Positions 1 to 8,396 are shown, numbered from the stretch's first letter. The stretch is DNA of 26,460 nt from Enterobacteriaceae bacterium UBA2655 (GCA_002359495.1 DENB01000059.1:44338-70797), one strand, 5' to 3'. Made by a program: numbers and translations. Notes: a model not told the origin generated them from the letters alone.

Positions 1-1
1 C

Positions 2-1168
2 AGCACTCACGGGATGGGAACCGGCCGGGGCGATACCGGCGTAGTGAGAAAAACCGATAAAGCAGTCGCGGCACTGGCTGCCGGTATTCAGGATTATTTA
101 CTTCAACATGCCAACGCTGGTTCGGGCACCATCAAAGAACTGCAGTTTGATATTTTCGGCTTCAGCCGGGGAGCGGCTGCTGCGCGCCACTTTGCCAACC
201 GGGTATTCAGCCAGGACAGCGCGATTATCGCGGCGATTAAAGCCGGGCTGGATGATACAGAATTTTCCGGAACACCCGGCGGTAAAACCCGCTTTCTGGG
301 GATATTCGATACGGTAGCCGCTATCGGGACACCGGTTAACGGCCTCAACCCGCACAGCGCCGATACCGGCGAGGTTAATCTGATGCTGCGTCCGGGCGTG
401 GCAGACAAAGTGTTCCATATCACCGCTCAGCACGAATGCCGCTTTAACTTCGCGCTGAATAGCGTAAAACCGGCGTGGCCGGAGCTGGCGCTGCCCGGGG
501 CGCACTCCGACATTGGTGGTGGCTACAACCCTGATGAGCATGAAGCTTATTTCCTTACCCGCCCGGAGTTTGAAACCGTGCCGCTTTCCACCCCCGATAC
601 GGAAACGCGAATTTACCGGCAGGCCTGCGCGCAGCTTACAGCAATGGACGGCTATCCGGCGATAGCACCCTTGTTGAATGCGGTGGAGGTGAATGTTGAT
701 ACCTGGTATGACGACAGAATGCCCGCCGACCGTTACGGAACGCTGCAGAAGCGCAGCGGTGCCGCACTGGTTATTGACCGCCCCACGCATAATGACTGGT
801 CGAAGGTGGTGCTTCGGGTGATGCTCGATGCGGCGCAGGATGCAGGGGTGGTGGTTAATCCTATTTTACCTAAAGACGACAACCTGTCACTCCGGCCAGA
901 ACTGAACAGCCTGTGTGAAAAAGCGATAGTGATGGGCCGCGCCATAAGAAGTGGTCAGTCTGCCCCCGGTTTTACCACCCCGGAAATCCTGATACTGGCC
1001 GAAAAGTATATTCACTGCTCGGCCAACTGGAATAGCGTGGTGACAGACGGCCAGGGAAGTGTCAGCGGTGCAGTCAAACCAGCGAAACTGGTGACGTTCA
1101 CCAACCGACCGGACGAGCGCTGGCAGCGGACGGTCTACGATATGGACGGGAATAAAATATGGAAATAA
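2..1168 (+). CDS. T6SS phospholipase effector, Tle1/DUF2235 family, C-terminal part
   Basis: The reading frame is open to the left edge, so the gene is 5'-truncated by the window; 388 residues are visible. The nucleophile elbow GFSRGA is present (Ser at visible residue 55), followed by the GIFDTVA aspartate motif and the HSDIGGGY histidine motif, the Ser-Asp-His pattern of DUF2235/Tle1 lipases that attack membrane phospholipids of rival cells. Residue 1 of this fragment aligns with about residue 238 of the PAAR-bearing copy at 24748, which implies a complete protein of about 625 residues with an N-terminal PAAR domain. The stop overlaps the start of the immunity gene by 10 bp, so the pair is co-translated. 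Family assignment is firm; lipase activity and T6SS delivery are inferred from the family and from the PAAR domain of the sister copy. Confidence 0.85.
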   Translation, partial: STHGMGTGRGDTGVVRKTDKAVAALAAGIQDYLLQHANAGSGTIKELQFDIFGFSRGAAAARHFANRVFSQDSAIIAAIKAGLDDTEFSGTPGGKTRFLGIFDTVAAIGTPVNGLNPHSADTGEVNLMLRPGVADKVFHITAQHECRFNFALNSVKPAWPELALPGAHSDIGGGYNPDEHEAYFLTRPEFETVPLSTPDTETRIYRQACAQLTAMDGYPAIAPLLNAVEVNVDTWYDDRMPADRYGTLQKRSGAALVIDRPTHNDWSKVVLRVMLDAAQDAGVVVNPILPKDDNLSLRPELNSLCEKAIVMGRAIRSGQSAPGFTTPEILILAEKYIHCSANWNSVVTDGQGSVSGAVKPAKLVTFTNRPDERWQRTVYDMDGNKIWK

Positions 1169-1818
1169 TCCGTGTAGCCTGGTTTTTTCCGTTGCTGATT
1201 CTGACGGCCTGTCAGGGGAAATCTTTGTCCGACACCGCCGCGCAAAGCAATGTACCGGCAGAGTGGACTTTTAACTTTTTCACACCTAAAGCGTTGCCAG
1301 CAGTGGTGACGTTTGCCGCTATTCTTGACTCTGATGGAAAGGACTATCGCTTTAACACGCTGAACAGTACGCCCGACCTGCCCGAAGTTATCGGCGAGTG
1401 GAACGACAAAGACCGTGCGCCTGGTGGCTACTGGAATCATGTTAAACGGCCTCCCAGACATATTATTTTTTGCTGGGACTCGATTATCGATAAAAAAGTG
1501 TATGAAACTCACCTGACGATCCCTAAACCTGTACTGGAGAAAATGCTCAGGCCGAGTGAGTACAGGGATTATCGGGGAAGAACGGCGTATTACGACAGAG
1601 TACAAATTGGTCTGGCTCCGGAGGGAAAAGTGGCCGTCTGGCTACAGGGAAGTGGTTCTGAGCCTAATTACCGCGTTACTCCGTCAATCCTGAAAACCGT
1701 TTCAGGGGATAAATTAGATATTTGCAAAGGGGTCACGCGGTTTTCTAACGGCTATGAGTACGGAAAAGATACCGAGGATTTTATCAAAGGGAAAAAATAC
1801 CCTTACGGTAGCTGGTAA
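1159..1818 (+). CDS. DUF2931-type lipoprotein, probable Tle1 immunity protein
   Basis: 219-residue protein with a lipoprotein signal: a hydrophobic segment followed by the lipobox LTAC, with the lipidated Cys at residue 18. The mature part carries conserved stretches seen also in the copy at 10182 (NFFTPKALPAVVTF, DKKVYETHLT, LAPEGKVAVWL, KYPYGSW at the C-terminus). I assign it to the DUF2931 lipoprotein family from memory. Such lipoproteins sit in the periplasm and are found next to Tle-type effectors, where they neutralise the lipase. The start overlaps the end of the effector gene by 10 bp, supporting an effector-immunity pair. Compared with the second copy it differs mainly in patches after the lipobox, around residues 54-95 and 125-165. 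The immunity role is inferred from context and was not shown. Confidence 0.8.
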   Translation: MEIIRVAWFFPLLILTACQGKSLSDTAAQSNVPAEWTFNFFTPKALPAVVTFAAILDSDGKDYRFNTLNSTPDLPEVIGEWNDKDRAPGGYWNHVKRPPRHIIFCWDSIIDKKVYETHLTIPKPVLEKMLRPSEYRDYRGRTAYYDRVQIGLAPEGKVAVWLQGSGSEPNYRVTPSILKTVSGDKLDICKGVTRFSNGYEYGKDTEDFIKGKKYPYGSW

Positions 1819-1873
1819 TCAACCTCATAAGGATTTTCCCGGGAGCCTTGAGGGCTTAGTGGTCAATCTTTTG

Positions 1874-1912
1874 CCTTAACGTACAATAATTTTCGATATC
1901 CAAACTGACTTC
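1874..1912 (-). repeat. Tn3-type terminal inverted repeat of copy A (right end)
   Basis: Reading inward from 1912, 37 of 39 positions match the IR of copy B, including the inner ACGTTAAGG end typical of Tn3-family IRs. The two mismatches are at the tip, where GGGGTCAG of copy B is GAAGTCAG here. The tip directly abuts the terminator of the neighbouring isomerase gene. Confidence 0.85.
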
Positions 1913-1913
1913 C

Positions 1914-1946
1914 TAAAACAAGGCGAAACCTCAGCTTCGCCTTGTT
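1914..1946 (-). terminator. Rho-independent terminator of the derI-like gene
   Basis: Perfect 11-bp stem (1917-1927 with 1936-1946, AACAAGGCGAA and its complement) with an 8-nt loop. Read on the minus strand it is followed by TTTT. It lies 17 bp past the stop codon at 1963. Confidence 0.85.
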
Positions 1947-1962
1947 CACAAGAAAGGTCTTT

Positions 1963-2421
1963 TTATTTCGCTGAGCATGCTTGCTCGTAAAAACCAATCT
2001 TATCGACTTTGGCCGTTGAGCCGCCGCCTTCAAATTCCGATGCCAGCCAGGCATTAACGATATTTTTCGCCAGTTCAGGGCCAATAACCCGCGCGCCCAT
2101 GGTCATCACCTGAGCGTTGTTGCTCTTACGCGCGCGCTCGGCGGAAAAGGTATCGTGGCACTGCGCCGCCCGCACGCCGGGCACTTTATTCGCGACGATA
2201 GCCACGCCGATGCCGGTGCCGCACAGCAGAATGCCGCGATCGTGCTTGCCGTCCTTGATGGCGTTCGCCAGGCTGAACGCCACGTCAGGATACATAGGAC
2301 GATCGTTCTGCGCATCGTTGCTGTAATCCAGCACTTCGTACTGTTTCTCTTCCAGATGACGTTTGATCAGGTTCTTCAGGTCGATGGCCGCATCATCGGC
2401 GCCAATTGCGATTGTTTTCAT
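1963..2421 (-). CDS. derI: RpiB-type sugar-phosphate isomerase, probable D-erythrulose-4-phosphate isomerase
   Basis: 152-residue member of the RpiB/LacAB family. The active-site segment LLCGTGIGVAI is present, with the Cys expected of RpiB at residue 67 and Thr69, followed by the CHD motif (88-90) and the RKSNNAQV segment. The N-terminus MKTIAIGADDAA is typical, so I start at the ATG at 2421, which has a GGAG about 7 nt upstream, rather than at the longer open frame. In the erythritol and apionate pathways an RpiB homologue (EryI/DerI) turns D-erythrulose 4-phosphate into D-erythrose 4-phosphate, which enters the pentose phosphate pathway. Its position next to LerK-, LerI-, OiaC- and ApnO-like genes supports that role over ribose-5-phosphate isomerisation. 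It is transcribed divergently from those genes across a 431-bp shared control region. Confidence 0.82.
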   Translation of the reverse strand: MKTIAIGADDAAIDLKNLIKRHLEEKQYEVLDYSNDAQNDRPMYPDVAFSLANAIKDGKHDRGILLCGTGIGVAIVANKVPGVRAAQCHDTFSAERARKSNNAQVMTMGARVIGPELAKNIVNAWLASEFEGGGSTAKVDKIGFYEQACSAK

Positions 2422-2852
2422 CGTCTTCTCCAGCAGGGTTACGCGGTTGAACCTGCATTCTGTGCAGGCCAAAAAGTATCGCTACCAGCCTGCCACAGAA
2501 TTGTTCATGTGTTCAATATTAGTTCATTTGTTTTTAGTGTTTTATTTATCTCAACGCAATGATGAGCGGCATATAACGCTTCGCTTTCAGCTTGTATGGT
2601 GAGTTAAATCCGAATTTTGATCAGAATCAATTCATTTGAACAGGCTCACACTTTTAATAACTGCACTTGAGGGTTGCTCAATTCTGCGTGTAGTGTTCAT
2701 TTGTTCGCGAAGTAATACCAATGCACAAGAAGACCCATTGAGGACTCGGACATGCGTGACGAAAACCCTACTGTATGCACCGGCATCAACAATGCGCAGC
2801 GCGCATTACCAACATTACGGCAGCTTTATCACGCCTGCACCGGGGGCGTTTT
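2422..2852. promoter_or_regulatory. Divergent control region between derI-like gene and the permease operon
   Basis: 431 bp without a convincing gene. It holds several copies of a GTTCA-type half-site: 2502-2515 (GTTCAT and GTTCAA in tandem), 2522-2529 (GTTCATTT), the small palindrome TTCATTTGAA at 2631-2640, and GTTCATTTGTTCGC at 2694-2707. These are candidate binding sites for the SorC-type regulator encoded at 8503. A hairpin CCTGCA-TTCTG-TGCAGG (2452-2468) lies in the leader of the isomerase gene. Exact promoters could not be fixed by eye. Confidence 0.5.
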
Positions 2853-4184
2853 ATGAGCCAGACAAACATGACGGCGGTCGAACAGTCCGCCATTCGTAAG
2901 ATCTCATGGCGACTGGTGCCTTTTGTCGCACTGATGTTCTTCATTAATTTTCTGGATCGCACCGCTATCTCCTTCGCCGGCCCGAACGGCATGACGCAGG
3001 ACATCGGCCTGACCGCCGTTCAGTTCGGTCTGGCTTCAGGCATCTTCTTTATCGGCTATATCCTGCTTGAAGTGCCCAGCAACCTGGCGCTGCACCGCTT
3101 CGGCGCGCGGCGCTGGCTGGCGCGCATTATGGTCAGCTGGGGCATCGTGTCGCTGCTGTTTACCTGGGTAAGCAGCGTGGAAGGGTTGTATACCCTGCGT
3201 TTACTGCTGGGTATCGCCGAAGCGGGCTTCTTCCCCGGCGCGATCCTTTATCTGAGCATGTGGGTGCCGGCACGTCACCGCAGCAAAATTCTGTCGCTGT
3301 TCTATCTCGCCCAGCCGCTGACCGTGGTGTTCGGCGCGCCGCTGGCCGCCGGCTTTATTGAGCAGCATGGACTTTTTGGTCTGGAAGGCTGGCGCGTGAT
3401 GTTCCTCGGCGTCTCCATTCCAGCCATCCTGATCGGCATCGCGGCGCTGTTCTGGCTGGTGGATTCGCCGCGTCAGGCGAAATGGCTGAACGAGGAGGAA
3501 AAAACTTGGCTGACCCGCGAACTGGAAAAGGAAAATCAGCAAAAACAGCAGAAAAGCCACCCGAGCGTACGCACGGTAATGGGCAATGGCCGCGTCTGGA
3601 TGCTCTGCCTGATCTACTTCGGCTTCATCTACGGACTCTATGCGCTGGCCTTTTTCCTGCCGACCATCATCGGCGGCTTCCAGCAGCAGTTCGGCACCAC
3701 CTTTAATGTGATGGAGAAGGGGCTGATCACCGGCGTGCCTTACCTGATCGCGGCGGTAGTAATGTTCTTCTGGTCGAAAGATGCCTCGCGTCGCGGCTGC
3801 AGAACCTGGCATATCGCCATCCCGGCTTTGGCGGGCGCGGTCAGCGTGCCGCTGGCGCTCTATATGGAGTCGCCGTTCGCCACCATCATGATGATCGCCG
3901 TTACCGCCAGCGCCATTTTCGCCGCGCTGCCCAACTTCTGGACGTTGCCGACGCAGTTCCTGACCGGCGCTTCCGCTGCGGCCGCCATCGCGCTGATCAA
4001 CACCCTCGGCAACGTAGCGGGCTTTTCGGCGGGCTATATCACCGGGGCGTTGCATGACGCCACCAACAGTTACACCGTCCCGATGTTCGTGGTCGGCGGA
4101 TTTATGCTGCTTTCAGCCGTGCTGATGCTGTTGCTGAACCGTAGCCGTCATATTCAGCCGATCTCTTTAGCACAGGAGCAATAA
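2853..4184 (+). CDS. MFS permease, anion:cation symporter (ACS) type, probable sugar-acid importer
   Basis: 443-residue major facilitator with about 12 membrane segments. The N-terminal part has NFLDRTAISFA in the first helix region, the pattern of the ACS (tartrate/phthalate/glucarate-type) family. A hydrophilic central loop (about residues 210-245, rich in Lys, Glu and Gln) separates the two six-helix halves. I start at the ATG at 2853 (MSQTNMTAVEQ), preceded by a GGGGG tract 7 nt upstream; the open frame reaches further upstream but codes for an unlikely charged extension. It is first in an operon with the kinase (2-bp gap). ACS carriers move organic anions, which fits D-apionate as substrate, given the enzymes downstream. 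The substrate is inferred. Confidence 0.85.
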   Translation: MSQTNMTAVEQSAIRKISWRLVPFVALMFFINFLDRTAISFAGPNGMTQDIGLTAVQFGLASGIFFIGYILLEVPSNLALHRFGARRWLARIMVSWGIVSLLFTWVSSVEGLYTLRLLLGIAEAGFFPGAILYLSMWVPARHRSKILSLFYLAQPLTVVFGAPLAAGFIEQHGLFGLEGWRVMFLGVSIPAILIGIAALFWLVDSPRQAKWLNEEEKTWLTRELEKENQQKQQKSHPSVRTVMGNGRVWMLCLIYFGFIYGLYALAFFLPTIIGGFQQQFGTTFNVMEKGLITGVPYLIAAVVMFFWSKDASRRGCRTWHIAIPALAGAVSVPLALYMESPFATIMMIAVTASAIFAALPNFWTLPTQFLTGASAAAAIALINTLGNVAGFSAGYITGALHDATNSYTVPMFVVGGFMLLSAVLMLLLNRSRHIQPISLAQEQ

Positions 4185-4186
4185 CC

Positions 4187-5932
4187 ATGACCTACCTGTT
4201 TAACCAACCTTCAACCTTTGCCAACGAACTGATCGAAGGATTTGTCGCCGCGAATGCCGACAAAGTGCGTCAGGTACCCGGCGGCGTGGTGCGCAGCACC
4301 CGCAGCCAGGCGGGCAGCGTGGCGGTCGTTGTGGGCGGCGGCTCCGGTCATTATCCGGCTTTCGCCGGGTTAGTTGGGCAGGGTCTGGCGCACGGCGCGG
4401 CGATGGGCAACCTGTTCGCTTCGCCCTCGGCGCAGCAGATTTACAACGTTGCGCGCGCCGCGGATAACGGCGGCGGCGTGCTGCTGATGTTCGGCAACTA
4501 CGCCGGTGATGTTCTGCATTTTGGTCAGGCCTGCGAGCGCTTACGCAGCGAAGGCATTCCCTGCGAGCTGCTGGCCGTAACCGACGACATCTCCAGCGCC
4601 AGCGTCAGCGAAATTGAGAAACGTCGCGGCGTGGCGGGCGATCTCACCGTCTTTAAAGTCGCCTGCGCCGCCTCGGAGGCGGGCTACGATCTCGCTGAGG
4701 TGCTGCGCGTTTCGCGTCACGCCAACGACCGCACGCGTTCTTTCGGCGTGGCGTTCTCGGGCTGCACGCTGCCGGGCGCGACGCGTCCGCTGTTTGAAGT
4801 GGAAAAGGGCCGTATGGCGCTGGGCCTCGGCATTCACGGCGAGCCGGGCATTCATGAAACCGACGTGCCGACCGCCGACGATCTGGCGGAAATCTTCGTG
4901 GATCGTCTGCTGGGCGAATTGCCGCAGGGCATTGCCGCAGCTGAAGGGCAGCGCGTGGCGGTGATTCTCAACGGCCTCGGCTCGGTGAAATATGAAGAGC
5001 TGTTTGTGGTTTACCGTCGCGTTTCACAACTGCTCGAGGCGGCGAAGCTGCAGGTGATCGAGCCGGATGTCGGCGAGTTTGTCACCAGTTTTAATATGGC
5101 GGGCGCCTCATTGACGCTGATGTGGCTGGACGACGAGCTGGAAAAATTCTGGCGCGCGCCCGCCAATGCGCCCGCCTATCGCAAGGGCAGCGTGATCGTT
5201 GCCGAACCACTGAGCGCATCGGAGCGCCGAGAACAGATTCAGGAGACCTTGCCGCAGGCTTCCGCCGAATCGCAGGAGAGCGCGCGGCGCGTGCTGCGCC
5301 TGCTGGAAGCGATAGCGGAGATGTTGCAGGCCAATGCGGAAAAACTGGGTGATATCGATGCGGTAGCCGGCGACGGCGATCACGGCATCGGCATGGAGCG
5401 CGGCATCCTGGGCGCGGTAGAAAAAGCGCGCGAAGTGGCTGAACGGGGCGCCGGTGCCGGTACGCTGTTGTGTCGTGCGGCCGACGCCTGGGCGGATAAA
5501 GCCGGCGGCACCTCCGGCGCGCTGTGGGGCGTGGCGCTCACGGCGATCGGCACCGCCATCGGCGACCAACAGGCGCCTGACGCCCGGCGCGTCGCCACCG
5601 GCGTACGCCATGCGCAGGAAGGCATCATGCATTTCGGCAAGGCCAAACCCGGCGATAAAACCCTGGTGGATGTGCTGGTGCCCTTTGCCGACAGCCTGAA
5701 CCACGCGGTTGCGCAGGGCGCTTCGCTGACCGACGCCTGGCTACAGGCGGCTCAGGTAGCGCATGAGGCCGCGCAGGCCACCGCGCAGCTGCTGCCGAAA
5801 ATGGGGCGCGCCCGTCCGCTGGCTGAGAAAAGTCTCGGCACGCCGGACGCCGGCGCCATCTCCATGGCGATGATTATCAACACCGTGGGCAGCCGCCTGA
5901 AAGATAACGCGACCGCGGAGCAGGGAGCCTGA
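4187..5932 (+). CDS. lerK: DhaK-DhaL fusion kinase, probable L-erythrulose kinase
   Basis: 581-residue single-chain ATP-dependent dihydroxyacetone-kinase-family enzyme. The N-terminal DhaK domain (about 1-330) has GGGSGHYPAFAGLVG and the substrate-binding histidine at residue 217 in GLGIHGEPG, equivalent to the His that forms the hemiaminal with dihydroxyacetone in DhaK. The C-terminal DhaL domain (about 365-575) has the metal/nucleotide motif AGDGDHG and a GGTSGALWG segment. An AGGAGC ribosome-binding site lies just before the start, inside the end of the permease gene. In the erythritol, threitol and apionate pathways such kinases (LerK) phosphorylate L-erythrulose to the 1-phosphate. The adjacent LerI-, DerI- and OiaC-like genes argue for erythrulose rather than dihydroxyacetone. 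Confidence 0.82.
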   Translation: MTYLFNQPSTFANELIEGFVAANADKVRQVPGGVVRSTRSQAGSVAVVVGGGSGHYPAFAGLVGQGLAHGAAMGNLFASPSAQQIYNVARAADNGGGVLLMFGNYAGDVLHFGQACERLRSEGIPCELLAVTDDISSASVSEIEKRRGVAGDLTVFKVACAASEAGYDLAEVLRVSRHANDRTRSFGVAFSGCTLPGATRPLFEVEKGRMALGLGIHGEPGIHETDVPTADDLAEIFVDRLLGELPQGIAAAEGQRVAVILNGLGSVKYEELFVVYRRVSQLLEAAKLQVIEPDVGEFVTSFNMAGASLTLMWLDDELEKFWRAPANAPAYRKGSVIVAEPLSASERREQIQETLPQASAESQESARRVLRLLEAIAEMLQANAEKLGDIDAVAGDGDHGIGMERGILGAVEKAREVAERGAGAGTLLCRAADAWADKAGGTSGALWGVALTAIGTAIGDQQAPDARRVATGVRHAQEGIMHFGKAKPGDKTLVDVLVPFADSLNHAVAQGASLTDAWLQAAQVAHEAAQATAQLLPKMGRARPLAEKSLGTPDAGAISMAMIINTVGSRLKDNATAEQGA

Positions 5933-5934
5933 AT

Positions 5935-6711
5935 ATGTCTCAACCCGCTATCTGGCTGGGCGTCAGCCTGAAAATGTACTTCAGCTATCAGCAGACGCTG
6001 AGCTGGTGCCGCGAGGTCGCTGAACTGGCGCGTCGGCATCCGGCGATCCGGCAGGGCGACGTTGGGCTGTTCGTGCTGCCCGCCTATCCCGCGCTGCCCG
6101 CCGTCGCGGAGATTTTCGCCGATACGCCGGTACGTTTCGGCGGTCAGGATGTCTGCCATGCGGAGAACGGCGCATGGACCGGCGAAGTCAGCGCCAGCAT
6201 GCTTGTGGAACTGGGTTGTACGCTGGCGGAAATCGGCCATGCGGAACGCCGTCGTCATTTTCACGAGGATAAGGCGCTGATCGCCGCCAAAGTGGCGATG
6301 TCGCTGCGTCATGGCCTGACGCCGGTGCTCTGCATAGGCGAAGAGCAGGAAGCGGAACCGGCGCAGGCGATTGCGCTCTGTCAGCAGCAGCTTGCGGAGG
6401 CGCTGGCCGTGGCCGAACAGCAGAAGCTGCGCGGCACGCTGTTTTTCGCCTACGAGCCGCAGTGGGCGATCGGCGCGCCGCAACCGGCGCCGGACAGCTA
6501 TATCCGCGCCGTCTGCCGTGGGTTACGCGATCTGCCGACGCCGCAGGGCGTCGATTTACAGGTGATTTACGGCGGCAGCGCCGGTCCGGGATTGATTCAG
6601 CGGCTGGCAGGCGATGTCGATGGCCTGTTTCTCGGCCGTTTCGCTCACGATCCGCAAGCGCTGGCGCAGATTGTCGATGAAGCCAGCGCACTTCTTATGG
6701 AGATCCGTTAA
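5935..6711 (+). CDS. lerI: Triosephosphate-isomerase homologue, probable L-erythrulose-1-phosphate isomerase
   Basis: 258-residue TIM-barrel protein of the TpiA family. The three catalytic positions are kept: Lys13 in GVSLKMYF, His102 in IGHAERR and Glu174 in YEPQWAIG, followed by the phosphate-binding YGGSAGPG loop. The LKMYF variant replaces the NWKMN of housekeeping TpiA and resembles the EryH/LerI group, which converts L-erythrulose 1-phosphate to D-erythrulose 4-phosphate. It follows the kinase by 2 bp and its stop overlaps the next start by one base (TAATG), so translation is coupled. A second tpiA inside a sugar operon is not expected to be the glycolytic enzyme; the LerI role is inferred from context. 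Confidence 0.82.
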   Translation: MSQPAIWLGVSLKMYFSYQQTLSWCREVAELARRHPAIRQGDVGLFVLPAYPALPAVAEIFADTPVRFGGQDVCHAENGAWTGEVSASMLVELGCTLAEIGHAERRRHFHEDKALIAAKVAMSLRHGLTPVLCIGEEQEAEPAQAIALCQQQLAEALAVAEQQKLRGTLFFAYEPQWAIGAPQPAPDSYIRAVCRGLRDLPTPQGVDLQVIYGGSAGPGLIQRLAGDVDGLFLGRFAHDPQALAQIVDEASALLMEIR

Positions 6712-7523
6712 TGAGCCGTATCGGACTCAGTACTTACGCCTTTTTCTGGCGCCTCTCTTCTCAGGTGCCTAATCCGCTCACTCTGGCGCAGATGCTGGAG
6801 CAGACGGCGGCGCTGGACGTTTCGGTGTTTCAGATTTGCGACTACCCGGCCATTGAGAGCTGGTCTGACGCGCAGCTTACTCAGCTGCGCGAGCAGGCGG
6901 ATGGGCTGGGCATTACGCTGGAGCTGGGCACGCGCGGTTTAGCCACTGCGCATTTGCAACGCTACCTGCATATGGCGCAGCTCCTCGATGCGCGGGTGGT
7001 GCGCTCAATGTTCTATACGGCAACGCACCGTCCCGGTCTGGAAGAGGCGGCGCGATTGATCGCGGCGGTGCTGCCGGATTATGAGCGTCAGCAGGTGCGC
7101 CTCTGTCTGGAAACTTATGAGCAGGTGAAAACTGCCGACATGATGTCGGTTATCAATCAGTTTCCCTCGCCCTGGCTGGGCATCTGTCTCGATCCCGCCA
7201 ACTGCGTTGCCGGTCTGGAGCTGCCGGAGCAGGTCATTGCCAACACTGCGGAGCGCGTCGGCAACCTGCATATCAAAGATTTCGCTTTCTCCCGTCGCGA
7301 CGGCTGGGTGGGCTTTACCTATGCCGGCTGCCTGATGGGCGAGGGGCTGCTCGATTACGACCGGATGATCGCCAGCGTGCGCCCGGCGGAAAGAAACATT
7401 AATCAGATCGTCGAACACTGGTTGCCGTGGCAGGAAAACGCCGAACTGACCTGTCAGCGTGAAGCCGAGTGGACGCTTCGCACCGTGGAATTCTTACGTA
7501 GTAAACAAGATCAGGAGTTATAA
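6711..7523 (+). CDS. oiaC: Xylose-isomerase-like TIM-barrel protein, probable 3-oxo-isoapionate decarboxylase
   Basis: 270-residue protein of the sugar-phosphate isomerase/epimerase (AP endonuclease 2) superfamily. Candidate metal ligands sit at the usual strand ends: Glu134 in CLETYE, Asp161 in CLDPANC, His187 in NLHIKDF and Glu235 in IVEHWLPW. In the oxidative D-apiose pathways a protein of this fold (OiaC) decarboxylates 3-oxo-isoapionate to L-erythrulose. Its position between a LerI-like and an ApnO-like gene fits exactly, because its product would be the substrate of the kinase upstream. The fold is clear; the specific reaction is an inference from gene neighbourhood and from memory of the OiaC family. 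Confidence 0.72.
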   Translation: MSRIGLSTYAFFWRLSSQVPNPLTLAQMLEQTAALDVSVFQICDYPAIESWSDAQLTQLREQADGLGITLELGTRGLATAHLQRYLHMAQLLDARVVRSMFYTATHRPGLEEAARLIAAVLPDYERQQVRLCLETYEQVKTADMMSVINQFPSPWLGICLDPANCVAGLELPEQVIANTAERVGNLHIKDFAFSRRDGWVGFTYAGCLMGEGLLDYDRMIASVRPAERNINQIVEHWLPWQENAELTCQREAEWTLRTVEFLRSKQDQEL

Positions 7524-7525
7524 AA

Positions 7526-8380
7526 ATGAGCCAACTGAAAACCATTACCGTGATTGGCGCGGGCGGCAAAATGGGCATGCGTATCTCCGCCAACTTCCAG
7601 AAAAGCGATTACCAGGTGTTTTACTGCGAAAATTCCCCGAAAGCGCAGGAGCAGGTGGCCGTGCAGGGGCGTGAACTGTCCGACGCCGCGTCAGTAGTGC
7701 CGCTGAGCGACGTGGTGATCCTCGCCGTGCCGGATATCGTGCTGGGTAAAGTCTCTGAAGGCGTGGTGCCGCAGATGAAAAAAGGCGCGGTGCTGCTGAC
7801 GCTCGATCCCGCAGCGGCTTACGCCAACCTGATCGCGCAGCGCGACGATATTGAATATGCGGTGGCGCATCCCTGCCATCCTTCCGTGTTCCTTGAGCGT
7901 TACACCAAAGAGGAACACGCCGATGCGTTCGGCGGCGTGGCGGCCGTTCAGCACGTCGCCGCCTCTTATGAAACCGGCAGCGATGCGCAGCGCGCGGAGT
8001 TAAGCAAGGTGATCAGCGTGATGTACGGCCCGGTCGAACAGGTTCATTGGGTTACCGTAACCCAGCTGGCCTACCTTGAGCCAACGCTGGTGGAAACCGT
8101 CGCCTGTATGGTCGGCGCCTTTATGAAAGAAGCGCTGGACGAAACCGTTAAGCACAGCGGCGTGCCGGAAGAAGCGGCAAAAGCGATGCTGTACGGTCAT
8201 ATTCAGATCGCGCTGGCGGTCGCCTTCCGCGCCACCAACCCGTTTTCTGACGCCTGTATGATCGCGATGGAGTATGGCCGCGAGAAGATCGTGAAGCCCG
8301 ACTGGAAGCAGATTTTCGATCAGAAAGAGCTGGATATCGTGATTGCCCGCATGCTGAAAATCGACGCGATTCGTCGCTAA
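7526..8380 (+). CDS. apnO: Phosphogluconate-dehydrogenase-like oxidoreductase, probable D-apionate oxidoisomerase
   Basis: 284-residue NAD(P)-dependent dehydrogenase with an N-terminal Rossmann fold. The dinucleotide motif GAGGKMGMR begins at residue 11, followed by VVILAVPDIV. A central AHPCHPSVF segment (about 114-122) probably lines the active site, and a helical C-terminal domain resembles the phosphogluconate dehydrogenase C-terminal domain family. ApnO of this type oxidises and isomerises D-apionate to 3-oxo-isoapionate, the first step feeding OiaC. The gene starts 2 bp after the preceding stop, with an AGGAG tract upstream, and is last in the operon; a strong hairpin follows. The assignment rests on family resemblance plus a complete set of downstream enzymes. 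Confidence 0.72.
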   Translation: MSQLKTITVIGAGGKMGMRISANFQKSDYQVFYCENSPKAQEQVAVQGRELSDAASVVPLSDVVILAVPDIVLGKVSEGVVPQMKKGAVLLTLDPAAAYANLIAQRDDIEYAVAHPCHPSVFLERYTKEEHADAFGGVAAVQHVAASYETGSDAQRAELSKVISVMYGPVEQVHWVTVTQLAYLEPTLVETVACMVGAFMKEALDETVKHSGVPEEAAKAMLYGHIQIALAVAFRATNPFSDACMIAMEYGREKIVKPDWKQIFDQKELDIVIARMLKIDAIRR

Positions 8381-8396
8381 TCTGTGATACCACTAA

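Larger units (their letters stand above)
1..1912 (+). mobile_element. Tn3-family transposon copy A, right end only
   Basis: Right-hand part of an element that begins outside the window. It holds the end of a Tle1-type effector gene, its immunity gene and a Tn3-type terminal inverted repeat at 1874-1912. The order effector, immunity, IR and the spacing between them match the left half of copy B (10079-11893) read on the other strand. Homology to B also extends just inside the IR, where a GTGGTCAAT stretch is shared. No transposase or resolvase of this copy is visible. The outermost IR bases depart from the GGGG end of copy B, so this end may be damaged. Confidence 0.8.

Noticed and set aside
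98..790. Minus-strand open frames of similar sequence opposite all three effector genes (also 11237-11887 and 25555-26166)
   Set aside because: They recur only because the effector genes are homologous; the encoded Cys/Arg/His-rich peptides look like antisense translation.
3201..4055. Long minus-strand open frame of 284 codons
   Set aside because: It is the shadow of the MFS permease gene in GC-rich DNA, rich in Arg/Gly/His with no family resemblance.
4187..5932. Reading the kinase-isomerase cluster as glycerol/dihydroxyacetone or erythritol catabolism
   Set aside because: No glycerol dehydrogenase, EryA-type kinase or erythritol dehydrogenase is present, whereas ApnO- and OiaC-like genes supply the steps to L-erythrulose.
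5752..6483. Minus-strand open frame of 243 codons
   Set aside because: Antisense to the kinase end and the TIM-like gene, whose catalytic motifs are complete.
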